From assembly GCF_040833955.1 (NCBI RefSeq), contig NZ_CP162133.1, forward strand, positions 1,262,001 to 1,326,000: DNA of 64,000 nucleotides, in the 5' to 3' direction. This document shows, one piece after another, positions 55,962 through 64,000 of the stretch (its first letter is position 1; each line of letters begins with the position of its first letter). The translations under genes and the position numbers were made by a program. The stretch is from Leptospira sp. WS60.C2. Lineage in GTDB: Bacteria > Spirochaetota > Leptospiria > Leptospirales > Leptospiraceae. The notes beneath the pieces were generated by a model. That model saw only the letters and a program-made list of their open reading frames with translations. It did not search any database and was not told the origin of the DNA.

Positions 55962-56390
55962 ATGAAATCAAATCTGTTTTCTTATGTTTTGGTATTTGCG
56001 GTTTCTTTGGCGGTTTTTAGTTGTAACGAATCCAAAGAAGTGCAAGCTTTGGAACCGTTAGAGTCTCACCCAATTGAAGTGACAATCAAAGAGAAAGGTG
56101 CTGGTTCCTATGAAATGGAATTGTATTTACCAAAAGATTTTGGTTTCCAAATGGAAGCACCACATCGGATTTTTTTGTCAGGAAGTGAAGGATTGAAGGT
56201 GACGAGCGCCAATTTAAAGTTAAATGGACCAACTCATCCCAAAAAACCTGAATACTTTGAATACGTAAAACCCTTAACCTTTCAAGTGGAAGGAAAAGGG
56301 AAATTGCTAATGGAAGGAAAATTATTCTATTGTAACTTTCTAAAGAATATCTGTATCCCAGCAAAAGTATCTAAATCGTTTTCGATTTAG
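55962..56390 (+). CDS. Lipoprotein resembling the DsbD N-terminal (alpha) domain
   Basis: A 142-residue protein with a lipoprotein signal (LVFAVSLAVFSC) and an immunoglobulin-like beta fold. The C-terminal KLFYCNFLKNICIPA recalls the DsbD-alpha redox pair (C-x5-C-x-P), though here the spacing is C-x6-C. It may pass electrons to periplasmic thiols, but no DsbD membrane part or thioredoxin is adjacent. ATG 55962 lies 11 bp after the methyltransferase stop. Confidence 0.55.
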   Translation: MKSNLFSYVLVFAVSLAVFSCNESKEVQALEPLESHPIEVTIKEKGAGSYEMELYLPKDFGFQMEAPHRIFLSGSEGLKVTSANLKLNGPTHPKKPEYFEYVKPLTFQVEGKGKLLMEGKLFYCNFLKNICIPAKVSKSFSI

Positions 56391-56399
56391 ATGTTACGT

Positions 56400-56858
56400 T
56401 TATTCTAGATCTTTTGTCACCAGGCGTTTTAAGCTGGGTTTTTGGATTTGGTAGAGAAAAAAATACCTTCCTCCAACGGATACGTTTTTGTTAACGATCT
56501 TTCCTTCTTTCGAAATTTCTCTCAGTTCCTTTCTTCCTTTCTCTGACAAATTCGGTATTGTATACGTTTTTAATAGATTGAGAGATTTTTGTTCGGCTAT
56601 GCTTTTTGCCTCTTCTTCTCTTTCTTTTTCTGTCGGAAGAACACTTGAGATTGCTACTTGGAAGAGGCTGTCGGTGATAAACCCTTCTTTTGCTTTGGTG
56701 AATTCAATGATGAGAGGTAATTCTTCAGGTTTGGTTTCAATTGTTTCCTTAACCTCAGTTGTTGTTTCTTTCGTTTCTTTTTTTTCTGTTGTTTTACATT
56801 GAAACTGAAAACAAAAAATCAAAATTGATAGCAATGCAAATGTTAGGTGTTGTTTCAT
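56400..56858 (-). CDS. Lipoprotein, paralogue of upstream gene
   Basis: A 152-residue predicted lipoprotein: signal ALLSILIFCFQFQC, then a Thr/Glu/Lys-rich linker and a domain starting EGFITDSLFQVAISSVLP with a helical EEEAKSIAEQKSLNLLKTY. The same block occurs in the adjacent upstream gene, so the two are tandem paralogues. Function unknown. It is convergent with the DsbD-alpha-like gene. Confidence 0.7.
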   Translation of the reverse strand: MKQHLTFALLSILIFCFQFQCKTTEKKETKETTTEVKETIETKPEELPLIIEFTKAKEGFITDSLFQVAISSVLPTEKEREEEAKSIAEQKSLNLLKTYTIPNLSEKGRKELREISKEGKIVNKNVSVGGRYFFLYQIQKPSLKRLVTKDLE

Positions 56859-57536
56859 CTATTGTGTCCTAGGTTCCGAGATCGGTGTTTTCTCCACACG
56901 TTCCATTAATTTAGGTTGAATATTCCGAAATAAGAAAGCACATTTTGTTGGGTCTGAATAATCTTCTTTGTAGAGTAACAAATTGTCGAAAAACCAAGCA
57001 AAATTATGTAAGTTTTCTCGGTCAGTTTCTTTTCTGTTTTGGGGATTCCCCCTAACTTCGTCTAGGTTCTCCTTAGTTGCATTCGATGACGAGGGAGACT
57101 GTGGGCTCGGTGTAAGATTTGGTTGGGTTTGAGTCGGTGCTATCTGTGCACCAGCTGTCGGTGTGGCTCCCACTCCTTGCGTGAGGGAAGGTGCATTGTT
57201 CAACAGTCTTGTTTGGCGGTCTTTTCCTTCCAAAGAATTGGAATAAGACTCGATCCCTTCCCCAAATCTATGCTTTTGTCGTTGGATCTTCACTAAGTAA
57301 GGTAAACTCAGAGTTTCCCTTTCGAGGAAGGCTCTTTTTTTGCAATCCTCCCGTCTCTCTTTGCCGGGGATTTCGCGATAGGTAACTGGGATCTCTACTT
57401 TGACTTGAAAGAACTCACGAGAGATAAACCCTTCATCGGATTCATTTTGTAGAACACGTTCCACATAATGGGGATCTGCTATGGTAAACAGGCGGCAGGA
57501 ACAAAAGAGACTTAAAATTAGAAGTTTACGAACCAT
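56859..57536 (-). CDS. Lipoprotein with Gln/Pro/Ser-rich insert
   Basis: A predicted lipoprotein (about 225 residues from ATG 57536; signal KLLILSLFCSC). Its N-terminal domain contains EGFISREFFQVKVEIPVT, matching the block in the next gene, followed by a helix with Lys and Glu. It then has a disordered stretch (TPTAGAQIAPTQTQPNLT) and a C-terminal helical segment. The frame can extend four codons to TTG 57548. Divergent from the M16 gene with only 21 bp between starts, so promoters must overlap. Confidence 0.68.
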   Translation of the reverse strand: MVRKLLILSLFCSCRLFTIADPHYVERVLQNESDEGFISREFFQVKVEIPVTYREIPGKERREDCKKRAFLERETLSLPYLVKIQRQKHRFGEGIESYSNSLEGKDRQTRLLNNAPSLTQGVGATPTAGAQIAPTQTQPNLTPSPQSPSSSNATKENLDEVRGNPQNRKETDRENLHNFAWFFDNLLLYKEDYSDPTKCAFLFRNIQPKLMERVEKTPISEPRTQ

Positions 57537-57557
57537 TTCCAACTTCAAGACTAGTAG

Positions 57558-59102
57558 ATGATGTCGAAATTACGAATCTTTTTCCTTTGTTTCTCTCTAC
57601 AATTTTTACCCCTGTTTTCAGAAGATGCTTTTTTTGGAACATCGGAAACTCAATTCCGAGAAAAGATCAAAACCATTCAGTTGGAAAACGGACTGAAGGT
57701 TGTGATGATGAAACGTGGAACCTCTCCCACTGTCGCACTGTACATTAAGTTTTTAGTAGGTGCAGTGGATGAAACTCCGGAAGAAGCAGGAACTGCTCAT
57801 CTTCTAGAGCATATGTTGTTCAAAGGAACAAAAACTGTTGGGACTGTTGACTATCAAAAAGAAGAAAAATACCAAACACAAATTGAAGTTTGGGGTACTG
57901 AACTCGATAACTTACAATTGCAAAAAAGAGATTTGATCACACGAGGGGAACTGGTTCCGAAACAACTGGAATCAGAGATCGAAACACTCAATCGTAGATT
58001 GAAAAATCTCATTCAATTACAAGATGAGCTCATCGTAAAAAATGAAGATTCTTATATTTACGAACAAAATGGAGAAGTTGGTTTTAATGCGTATACTTCG
58101 CAAGATGTCACCAATTACCAAATCCAACTTCCAAACAATAGAATCGAAGTTTGGGCCAAAATCGAATCTGACAGACTAAAAAATCCAATCTTGAGAGAAT
58201 ACTATACAGAAAGAGATGTGGTCATTGAAGAAAGGCGGATGAGAACAGACGATAGTGGAGCAGGTGTTTTGCGAGAGAAGTTTTTTTCCTTAGCATTTGA
58301 AAATCATCCCTATCGAAAACCAGTGATTGGATATTCCACAGGTCTTCCATTTTTGAAAATTGACGAAACAAAAGCATTTTTTAAAAAACATTATACGCCA
58401 GATCGGATGGTGATCTCCATTGTGGGTCAGTTTGATATGGAGGAAACCGAATCCATCATACGAAAGTATTTTTCCGATTTAAAACCAGGAAAACCTCGTT
58501 CGGAATACAAGGTGGAAGAAAAGTCATTCCCTGGCGAAAAACGATTTAAGGTCAAACATCCATCTAGCAATCAGATGATGATGGGATGGTTAAAACCTCC
58601 TTATCCGCACAAAGACAATTCAAGTTTTGATGTTTTATCCTCAATTCTAACATCTGGCACCGGTTCCAGACTTTACAAACGATTGGTCTTGGAAGAAAAA
58701 CTTGTTTTAAGCATTGGTGCTGCAAATGGGTATCCAGGCGAACGATACCAAAACTATTTTGTATTTTTCATCAAACCTAATGAAGGTGTGAGCTCTGAAA
58801 AAATAGAGGCGATCATTTGGGAAGAGTTAAATCGAATCCAAAAAAATGGAATTCCAAAAGAAGAATTAGAAAAGGTAAAAAATCAAATGGTATCTGATTT
58901 CATAAAAACTTTGGATGAAAATGGAACCATTGCTGATTTACTTAGTTATTATCAGCTGTTATATGGAGATTGGGCTGGTTTGTTCAAACAATACCAAGCC
59001 ATCATGAATACCACCAGTGGAGACATCCAATCATTAGTTCCTAAATACCTCACAAATGATCAAGTTGTGATTGGTGTATTAGAAGACGTGAGGAAAAAAT
59101 AA
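57558..59102 (+). CDS. M16 metallopeptidase, catalytic subunit
   Basis: A 514-residue exported zinc peptidase (signal LRIFFLCFSLQFLPLFS). The inverted zinc motif H81-L-L-E84-H85 is intact, with a third ligand likely in VIEER (224-225). Between them are about 75 residues, including a predicted coiled coil (ELVPKQLESEIETLNRRLKN), an insertion not usual in M16B. A second M16 domain follows (LTSGTGSRLYKRLV). It probably works as a heterodimer with the next gene, 3 bp away. Confidence 0.88.
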   Translation: MMSKLRIFFLCFSLQFLPLFSEDAFFGTSETQFREKIKTIQLENGLKVVMMKRGTSPTVALYIKFLVGAVDETPEEAGTAHLLEHMLFKGTKTVGTVDYQKEEKYQTQIEVWGTELDNLQLQKRDLITRGELVPKQLESEIETLNRRLKNLIQLQDELIVKNEDSYIYEQNGEVGFNAYTSQDVTNYQIQLPNNRIEVWAKIESDRLKNPILREYYTERDVVIEERRMRTDDSGAGVLREKFFSLAFENHPYRKPVIGYSTGLPFLKIDETKAFFKKHYTPDRMVISIVGQFDMEETESIIRKYFSDLKPGKPRSEYKVEEKSFPGEKRFKVKHPSSNQMMMGWLKPPYPHKDNSSFDVLSSILTSGTGSRLYKRLVLEEKLVLSIGAANGYPGERYQNYFVFFIKPNEGVSSEKIEAIIWEELNRIQKNGIPKEELEKVKNQMVSDFIKTLDENGTIADLLSYYQLLYGDWAGLFKQYQAIMNTTSGDIQSLVPKYLTNDQVVIGVLEDVRKK

Positions 59103-59104
59103 AT

Positions 59105-60502
59105 ATGAAACGTTCGATTATTTTACTTCTAGTGTTTGTAGCACCTGTCTTTTCTCGGGAGATGGGAGAGTTTGTCAAAGACATAGTGATCAAACCTCTA
59201 GAGTTTGAAGTTCCAGCCATCACTTCCCAAACAAATGTGTCTGGCGTAGAAGTGTTCTCTTTGAAAAATGCAGAATTTCCTATTGTATATGCAGAGATTC
59301 TGATCTATCATGGTAAAAAACACTTAGGCAAAAGACCGACTGAAATCGCTCGTTTACTTGAAGATACTTGGGAATTGTCAGGTTCAACCGCCTATCCAAA
59401 AGAAAAGTTTTTAGAAACCTTAGAGTTTTACGGCGCCTCATTTTCTGTTTCGGTGGATTATGAAAAGACTACCATCAGTCTTTCCTATCTTAAAAAAACT
59501 GAGTCCATTGTTTTACCAGTGATTCAGTCTTTTTTCCAAAATCCTAATTTGGATGATGGGTTGCTAATGGTCACAAAAGGCAAGTTAGTGGAAGAAATCA
59601 ATCGTAGGAATGACAATCCTTCTGCTTTAGGTTCAAGAAAAGCAAAAGAATCTATGTTTCGTGGGACTATTGCCGGGACTTCCATGAAAAAGGAAAATTT
59701 GGAAACAATTCAAAAGCAGGACTTGCTTACATTCCAAAAAGAAATTTTAAATGAATCCAAAAGAAGATTACTGATCACAGGGGACTTCAATTTACAATCC
59801 TGGGACAGTTTTTTTTCAAAAACAGCCAAAATAGAAAAAACAACTGAAGAATTAATCACCCCAGATCTTTTGAGTGCCAATGTAACCAAGGAAGGAAAAG
59901 AGATTCGCCTTGTCACAAAAGATGTAAACCAAACCTTTATTTCAATGATGGGAGTTTTGCCAGCTCACAACCATCCTGATTTTTATGCGATTCAAGTTTT
60001 GAATTATATCATTGGTGCGGGAGGATTTAACTCGTATTATATGAGAGAGATTCGAAACAATCGTGGCCTTGCTTATTCTGCAGGAAGTAATACAGATTTC
60101 CAAGAAAATTATGGAACAATTCAATTTTATGCCATGACCAAATCGGAATCGGCAAAAGAAGTACTGTCCCTTATGAAAGAACTCATCCAACCAAAACTTA
60201 TCAATGCATTGACTGAGGAAGAGTTGGCTCGTGCCAAAAATGCAATTATTAGCCAATTTGTGTTTCAGTTTGCCGATGACAAACGAACCCTTGCAAGTGA
60301 AGTGAGACGTCGTGACCACCGTATGCCGGAAGGTTATCTGCAGAATTTTCGAAAAGAAATTGATAAGATCACACTTCTTGACTTGAGACGTGTTGGAAAC
60401 TTGTATTTTCAATCGGAGAAAATGATCACCACCATCGTTGGTCCTAAAAACCTAACAAGTCAATTCGGTAGTTCTGTAAAACAAATCCAACCAGAAGATT
60501 GA
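59105..60502 (+). CDS. M16 peptidase homologue, non-catalytic subunit
   Basis: A 465-residue exported protein of the same fold (signal RSIILLLVFVAPVFS). The zinc motif is lost: where the partner has HLLEH this has R83-L-L-E-D87. It keeps the second-half substrate-binding features (YYMREIRNNRGLAYSAGS). Bacterial M16B enzymes are often such active/inactive pairs, in which the partner supplies binding residues. It overlaps the next gene by one base. Confidence 0.87.
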   Translation: MKRSIILLLVFVAPVFSREMGEFVKDIVIKPLEFEVPAITSQTNVSGVEVFSLKNAEFPIVYAEILIYHGKKHLGKRPTEIARLLEDTWELSGSTAYPKEKFLETLEFYGASFSVSVDYEKTTISLSYLKKTESIVLPVIQSFFQNPNLDDGLLMVTKGKLVEEINRRNDNPSALGSRKAKESMFRGTIAGTSMKKENLETIQKQDLLTFQKEILNESKRRLLITGDFNLQSWDSFFSKTAKIEKTTEELITPDLLSANVTKEGKEIRLVTKDVNQTFISMMGVLPAHNHPDFYAIQVLNYIIGAGGFNSYYMREIRNNRGLAYSAGSNTDFQENYGTIQFYAMTKSESAKEVLSLMKELIQPKLINALTEEELARAKNAIISQFVFQFADDKRTLASEVRRRDHRMPEGYLQNFRKEIDKITLLDLRRVGNLYFQSEKMITTIVGPKNLTSQFGSSVKQIQPED

Positions 60503-61353
60503 TGTTAACAGCAAGTTTCGAATACAAAGGAACCAAATTTGAGGGTATATCAGAAGGTGGAATTCGAACCTCCATCATCTGTCCTTCTCTTGATTTTATG
60601 TTTGATTTTGGATTTATCAATCCTGATAAAATTCACATTGGGAAAATTCTACTGACACATGCACACTTAGACCATTCTTGTGGGATCCCATATTATGTGT
60701 CGCAAAGAAGTTTAAGAAAACTACCTATTCCAAAAATATACGTACCAAAAGCTCTTGAGCCAAAACTCTCTCAAATTCTAAAACTCTATTCCGAAATTGA
60801 AGAATTTGATTATGAGTGTGAATTGATTGGACTTGAGTATGGAGATAGAGTGGAACTAAAGCCAGGTTATTATTTCAAACCATTACAAAGTTTCCATAGA
60901 GTTCCTTCTCAAGGATATACGGTTTACGAAACCAAACGGAAATTAAAGAAAGAATTTACAAATCTCCATTCAGATGAAATTCGAAAATCCAAAGAAAAAG
61001 GTGTAGATCCAACAGAAGAAGTAGCAACTCCGCTCGTATCATTTTCTGGCGACTCCAAAATTGAATATGTTTTGGAGAATGAAGATGTGCGAAAAAGTAA
61101 GGTTCTTTTTATGGAATGCACTTATTATTGTGATAAACGTGATGTGAGTCGTGCCAGGGAATGGGGGCATACTCACTTTGATGAAATCGTAGAACATGCA
61201 TCCTCTTTTGAAAATGAGGCGATCGTACTCATACATCCCTCAAAACGATACAGCTACCGTGAGTTAAACGATTTACTCCGAAAAAAAGTCCCGAGTATCT
61301 TAAAAGATCGAATCAGCTTATTTTTGCCACCAAAACATGAAACCAAGACCTAG
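60502..61353 (+). CDS. RNase Z-like MBL-fold hydrolase
   Basis: A 283-residue metallo-beta-lactamase-fold protein with the HxHxDH motif THAHLDHSCG near residue 52 and further ligands in FSGDSK and a C-terminal HTHF. The QSFHRVPSQGYTVYE segment resembles tRNA 3'-processing RNase Z. The lack of a clear exosite arm leaves room for another nuclease or esterase role. ATG 60502 is chosen over TTG 60499. Confidence 0.78.
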   Translation: MLTASFEYKGTKFEGISEGGIRTSIICPSLDFMFDFGFINPDKIHIGKILLTHAHLDHSCGIPYYVSQRSLRKLPIPKIYVPKALEPKLSQILKLYSEIEEFDYECELIGLEYGDRVELKPGYYFKPLQSFHRVPSQGYTVYETKRKLKKEFTNLHSDEIRKSKEKGVDPTEEVATPLVSFSGDSKIEYVLENEDVRKSKVLFMECTYYCDKRDVSRAREWGHTHFDEIVEHASSFENEAIVLIHPSKRYSYRELNDLLRKKVPSILKDRISLFLPPKHETKT

Positions 61354-61984
61354 CATTTATATAGAAGGCTTAGAGCCTTTTATCGATTCCGATTTGGTAT
61401 ACAAACCAAATCCAATTTTTTCGGAGATGGAATCTTACGCCAAAATCAAAAACATTCCCATTGTCACTGCCGCAACTGGTGCGGTATTATCACAACTTGT
61501 TCGGTTTCTTTCCCCCAAACGGATTTTGGAATTGGGTACGGGAATTGGCTATTCTACACTTTGGATGGTAAATGGATTTAAGTCGGCACGGATTGTGACT
61601 GTCGATCGACATGAAGAACAAGCCAAAGCTCTAGATGAATATGCAAAAAAAATGGGACTCGAAAGCCAAATGGATGTTACTCGAGTGACTGCATCGGTTC
61701 TGGAGTATTTAGGGGATGAAAGTCTTTGGTTGGATGTTGACTTATTCTTTATTGACTGTGATAAAATTACCTATCCCACCATCTTTCGCACTTTGTGGCC
61801 CAAGGCAAAAAAGGGTGCTAGTTTTGTTTTTGATAATGTCCTGTGGCATGGTCGAGTGTTAAACCCTGATCCGAAAAAACCATCGGATATGGCCGTAATG
61901 GAACTTTGGAATGAGGTGAAATCCCAAGTTTCTGAATACACCTTATATCCTGTGGGTGATGGTTTACTCTTTTTTCAAAAGTAG
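61337..61984 (+). CDS. Class I SAM-dependent O-methyltransferase
   Basis: A 215-residue methyltransferase of the catechol/caffeoyl-CoA type. The SAM motif LELGTGIGYSTLWM, VDRHEEQ and the metal-binding IDCDK and FDNVLWHGRV are present. The bacterial group includes YrrM/TrmR, which methylates tRNA hydroxyuridine, so a tRNA target is possible. It overlaps the RNase Z-like gene by 17 bp. Confidence 0.85.
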   Translation: MKPRPSIYIEGLEPFIDSDLVYKPNPIFSEMESYAKIKNIPIVTAATGAVLSQLVRFLSPKRILELGTGIGYSTLWMVNGFKSARIVTVDRHEEQAKALDEYAKKMGLESQMDVTRVTASVLEYLGDESLWLDVDLFFIDCDKITYPTIFRTLWPKAKKGASFVFDNVLWHGRVLNPDPKKPSDMAVMELWNEVKSQVSEYTLYPVGDGLLFFQK

Positions 61985-62050
61985 AAAAAATAGTAGTCAA
62001 ACTTCGTTCTTTTGTTGTATTCTGCTCCTTGGTTTAAGGAGAAACGTTTC

Positions 62051-62797
62051 GTGTTTAAAAAAAGTTTTTTGATACTTTGCATTTGTTGTTTTGGTCTTTC
62101 GATTTCCGCACAAGAATCGGGTGCACCCGAAAAAGGAAAGGAATCCTTTGAGGAATTGGACAAACTAGACCAAGGAACCAATTTAGAACGAAAACAATAC
62201 AAGAACATTTCGGAAAACAACAAAGACCGTGTCATCAATTCTATCAAGTTGTTAACGATTGTTACGGCAAATTTTGGAGAGGAAGTACCGGATTCCAAAT
62301 CGGCACTGGAAAAAATCAAAAAAGACTACCAAGTTGTCTTGCGTTACTATTACCGAAGAGCATACATTGCTTCCGGTAAAGCGATGGTCGCACTTGAAAA
62401 AGATATCAATACCCTCCTTGGAAAGTTTGCCAAAAATTACGATACCAAAACCCAAAACTTACTTGCAGAGTGTGCAGATACGATCACTGGCCAAGAACAA
62501 GCTCAACTTGTTGACACATCAACGGAAGGAGCAAAACCAGTGGTTCCGTATCGCGAAATTGCGGAAGCACAACAAAAATTACGAATTGCCTATGGTCAGT
62601 TGGGACTTGCCACTGATATGGTACGTGATGATCGTTACTATGATGCCATCGTACATTACCGAATCGCAAAAGACTATGGTATCAAGATCCTAAGTGATTT
62701 TAAAGAACAAGAAGCAGACAAAAAAGTCATCACAGATAAATACGCTAAAGATCTGGTTGATAACAAAAATCAAATCATGAGCCAAAACGCAAAATAA
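62051..62797 (+). CDS. Exported helical periplasmic protein
   Basis: A 248-residue protein with a signal peptide (LILCICCFGLSISAQ, cut after ASA-like SISA). The mature part is nearly all helical, with repeats of about 34 residues that look like TPR or coiled-coil (YYRRAYIASGKAMVALEK, RIAYGQLGLATDMVRDDRYYDAIVHY). I recognise no named family; similar helical proteins include leptospiral flagellar-coiling proteins, but I cannot claim identity. GTG 62051 has AAGGAG 9 bp upstream, better than the longer TTG frame at 62012. Confidence 0.65.
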   Translation: MFKKSFLILCICCFGLSISAQESGAPEKGKESFEELDKLDQGTNLERKQYKNISENNKDRVINSIKLLTIVTANFGEEVPDSKSALEKIKKDYQVVLRYYYRRAYIASGKAMVALEKDINTLLGKFAKNYDTKTQNLLAECADTITGQEQAQLVDTSTEGAKPVVPYREIAEAQQKLRIAYGQLGLATDMVRDDRYYDAIVHYRIAKDYGIKILSDFKEQEADKKVITDKYAKDLVDNKNQIMSQNAK

Positions 62798-62815
62798 CAG
62801 AAAGAAACTTTTCTT

Positions 62816-62841
62816 TTCTCCGCTCGGCTAGGAGCGGAGAA
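62816..62841 (+). promoter_or_regulatory. Hairpin between periplasmic protein and amidase
   Basis: A 10-bp perfect stem, TTCTCCGCTC and GAGCGGAGAA with a 6-base loop, starts 18 bp after the upstream stop. It lacks a T tail, so it may be a weak terminator. Its right arm contains GGAG, the likely amidase ribosome site, so it could instead hide that site. Confidence 0.5.
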
Positions 62842-62851
62842 TGGCACAAGC

Positions 62852-64000
62852 GTGTCAAAGAGTCATTCCTTCTTTTCCAAAAAAACTTTTTTCACTTCCG
62901 TCCTTTGTTTCATTTGGATTCCGATCTCCTTGTATTCGGAACCAAACTTTCGAATTGTGATCGATCCAGGGCATGGCGGTGTTGCGAAGGATCCAAAATC
63001 AATTCACGGTGACAAATACGATAGTGTAACGCAAACCTATTTAGAAACATACAAACAAGGGACAGAACATGGAAGTGTCACCGAAAGAAAAGTAGTTCTA
63101 GACCTTGCCAAAGAAGTACATCGCATTCTCAAGTTAACAGAAACAGAAGCGGGTTGGAAAGAGTTTGAAGGTTATCTAAAACTATTTTCAAAAAAAAACG
63201 AATTCACTCGAGTGAAATTCACAAGCCACCTAACAAGAGAATCATCATTTGATGACGATGTTAGTTCTGACGATCCTAATGCTCCCTATCGACTCTACGA
63301 CTTTCCAGATCCAAAAACAAGTGTGAGAAAAAAAGGTCGGCTCTCCAAAATCAATGAACAAAGACCCCATTTAGTTTTATCCCTCCATTTAAACCCAGCA
63401 AGTAAGGGCCAAAAGGGTGGAATGGCGGCGGTTCTCACACCTGGTTATAAAACCTTCTCTCTATTAAAGAAAATTTCAGAAAAAGAAAAATCTCCCAATT
63501 CTTTTATAAAAAGTGCCTGGTCAGATTGGCTCGTGTTTCAATCTGGCTGGAGTAAGTTGGAGAATGCTACTGCTGACACTTGGATTTATCTCCACGGATA
63601 TTGGTCCAAAAAAAATGGGAAAGAGACGGATCTTTCTAAGTTTGAAGGATATCGCCAAAATATGATTAGTTGGAGATATGCAGACGATCCCAATTGGGAA
63701 AAAAAGATAGGGAATAAAGGACCTTATGCAAAGTCTCATGAAGACTTCGTTCCTTCAGGAAAGTTTTGGGAACGGGAGATGGGAAAAAAAGAAGAATGGA
63801 GAAGGGAAGGAGGGAAAGAAGGTTTTGGTGGGGATAACCATTATGTGACTAAGGAACTCATGCGTTTTGTTCAATATGGACTACCGATCCAACTCAAAGA
63901 AAAAAATTCTGCCTACCCAGAACTGGGTCCAATTCAAAAACCATACATTTCTACCTATAGTTTGCCTACATATACAAATGCACTTTGTGCTTTTATTGAA
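62852..64000 (+). CDS. N-acetylmuramoyl-L-alanine amidase, 3' end cut by window edge
   Basis: This peptidoglycan amidase cleaves the bond between MurNAc and the stem peptide. The open frame runs to the window end, giving 383 residues so far. It has an N-terminal signal (LCFIWIPISLYS), the zinc motif RIVIDPGHGG, a Glu in SVTERKVVLDLA and the His in LSLHLNP of the Amidase_3 family. About 90 residues sit between the second and third motifs, and the rest beyond is longer than in most members. GTG 62852 is the likely start. The end is not seen. Confidence 0.85.
   Translation, partial: MSKSHSFFSKKTFFTSVLCFIWIPISLYSEPNFRIVIDPGHGGVAKDPKSIHGDKYDSVTQTYLETYKQGTEHGSVTERKVVLDLAKEVHRILKLTETEAGWKEFEGYLKLFSKKNEFTRVKFTSHLTRESSFDDDVSSDDPNAPYRLYDFPDPKTSVRKKGRLSKINEQRPHLVLSLHLNPASKGQKGGMAAVLTPGYKTFSLLKKISEKEKSPNSFIKSAWSDWLVFQSGWSKLENATADTWIYLHGYWSKKNGKETDLSKFEGYRQNMISWRYADDPNWEKKIGNKGPYAKSHEDFVPSGKFWEREMGKKEEWRREGGKEGFGGDNHYVTKELMRFVQYGLPIQLKEKNSAYPELGPIQKPYISTYSLPTYTNALCAFIE

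Overview
The window is about 64 kb of gene-dense, moderately low-GC bacterial chromosome that I assign to the spirochaete genus Leptospira. The evidence is a citramalate synthase that closely resembles the leptospiral CimA I know from memory, a FlaA-type (spirochaete flagellar sheath) protein, several lipoproteins with relaxed spirochaetal lipoboxes, and frequent TTG/GTG starts with 1-20 bp gene overlaps. I cannot name the species. There are no rRNA genes, CRISPR arrays, insertion sequences, prophage or other mobile elements. Almost the whole window is coding and no gene-free stretch exceeds 300 bp.

Layout, left to right. 1-6440 (+): a cut-off gene, mutY, a stand-alone receiver, an Smr-domain protein, cimA, pth, a VTT/DedA-type membrane protein, a small cysteine protein and rarA. 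6539-18120 (+): a 12-gene complex I operon, nuoABCDEFHJKLMN, with nuoG and nuoI missing. 18226-21063: mtnD (+), then, convergent across a hairpin, recJ and a bactofilin (-). 21217-28051 (+): a heavy-metal RND efflux operon with a soluble pyrophosphatase gene inside it. 28102-32178 (+): lexA, a small lipoprotein, a CtpA-type protease, tsaD and pssA. 32180-35027: a STAS protein (-), a metallo-hydrolase and glpK (+). 35182-39660 (-): a FliG-like protein, an 81-residue protein, an iron-alcohol-dehydrogenase homologue without its metal ligands, a FlgM-like protein, rsmI and a cysteine-rich lipoprotein. 39703-44358: a membrane-anchored unknown (+), then nadE, waaA and a FlaA-like protein (-). 44431-54716 (mostly +): a Lys/Ser-rich anchored protein, yggS, proC, initiator tRNA-fMet (-), a GAF-GGDEF cyclase, a 75-residue Cys protein, a lipoprotein with two aspartic-protease lobes, mnmA, an ATP-grasp/FMN-dehydrogenase fusion, a PilZ-like protein and an RluA-type synthase. 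54793-64000: an orphan DNA methyltransferase, a DsbD-alpha-like lipoprotein (+), two related lipoproteins (-), a catalytic/non-catalytic M16 pair, an RNase Z-like hydrolase, an O-methyltransferase, a periplasmic helical protein, and the 5' part of a cell-wall amidase (+).

Most genes are core metabolism (respiration, isoleucine precursor, NAD, proline, glycerol, phospholipid), translation and tRNA modification, DNA repair, and cell-envelope work. Motility and cell-shape genes are scattered among them (bactofilin, FliG-like, FlgM-like, FlaA-like). The observations I rate highest are the complex I operon lacking both G and I, the metal-less Fe-ADH homologue beside a FliG-like protein, the two-lobed aspartic-protease lipoprotein, the ATP-grasp/FMN-oxidoreductase fusion, the pyrophosphatase inside the metal-efflux operon, and two hairpins that would cover Shine-Dalgarno sequences. 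All family calls rest on motif recognition by eye; no database search was run.
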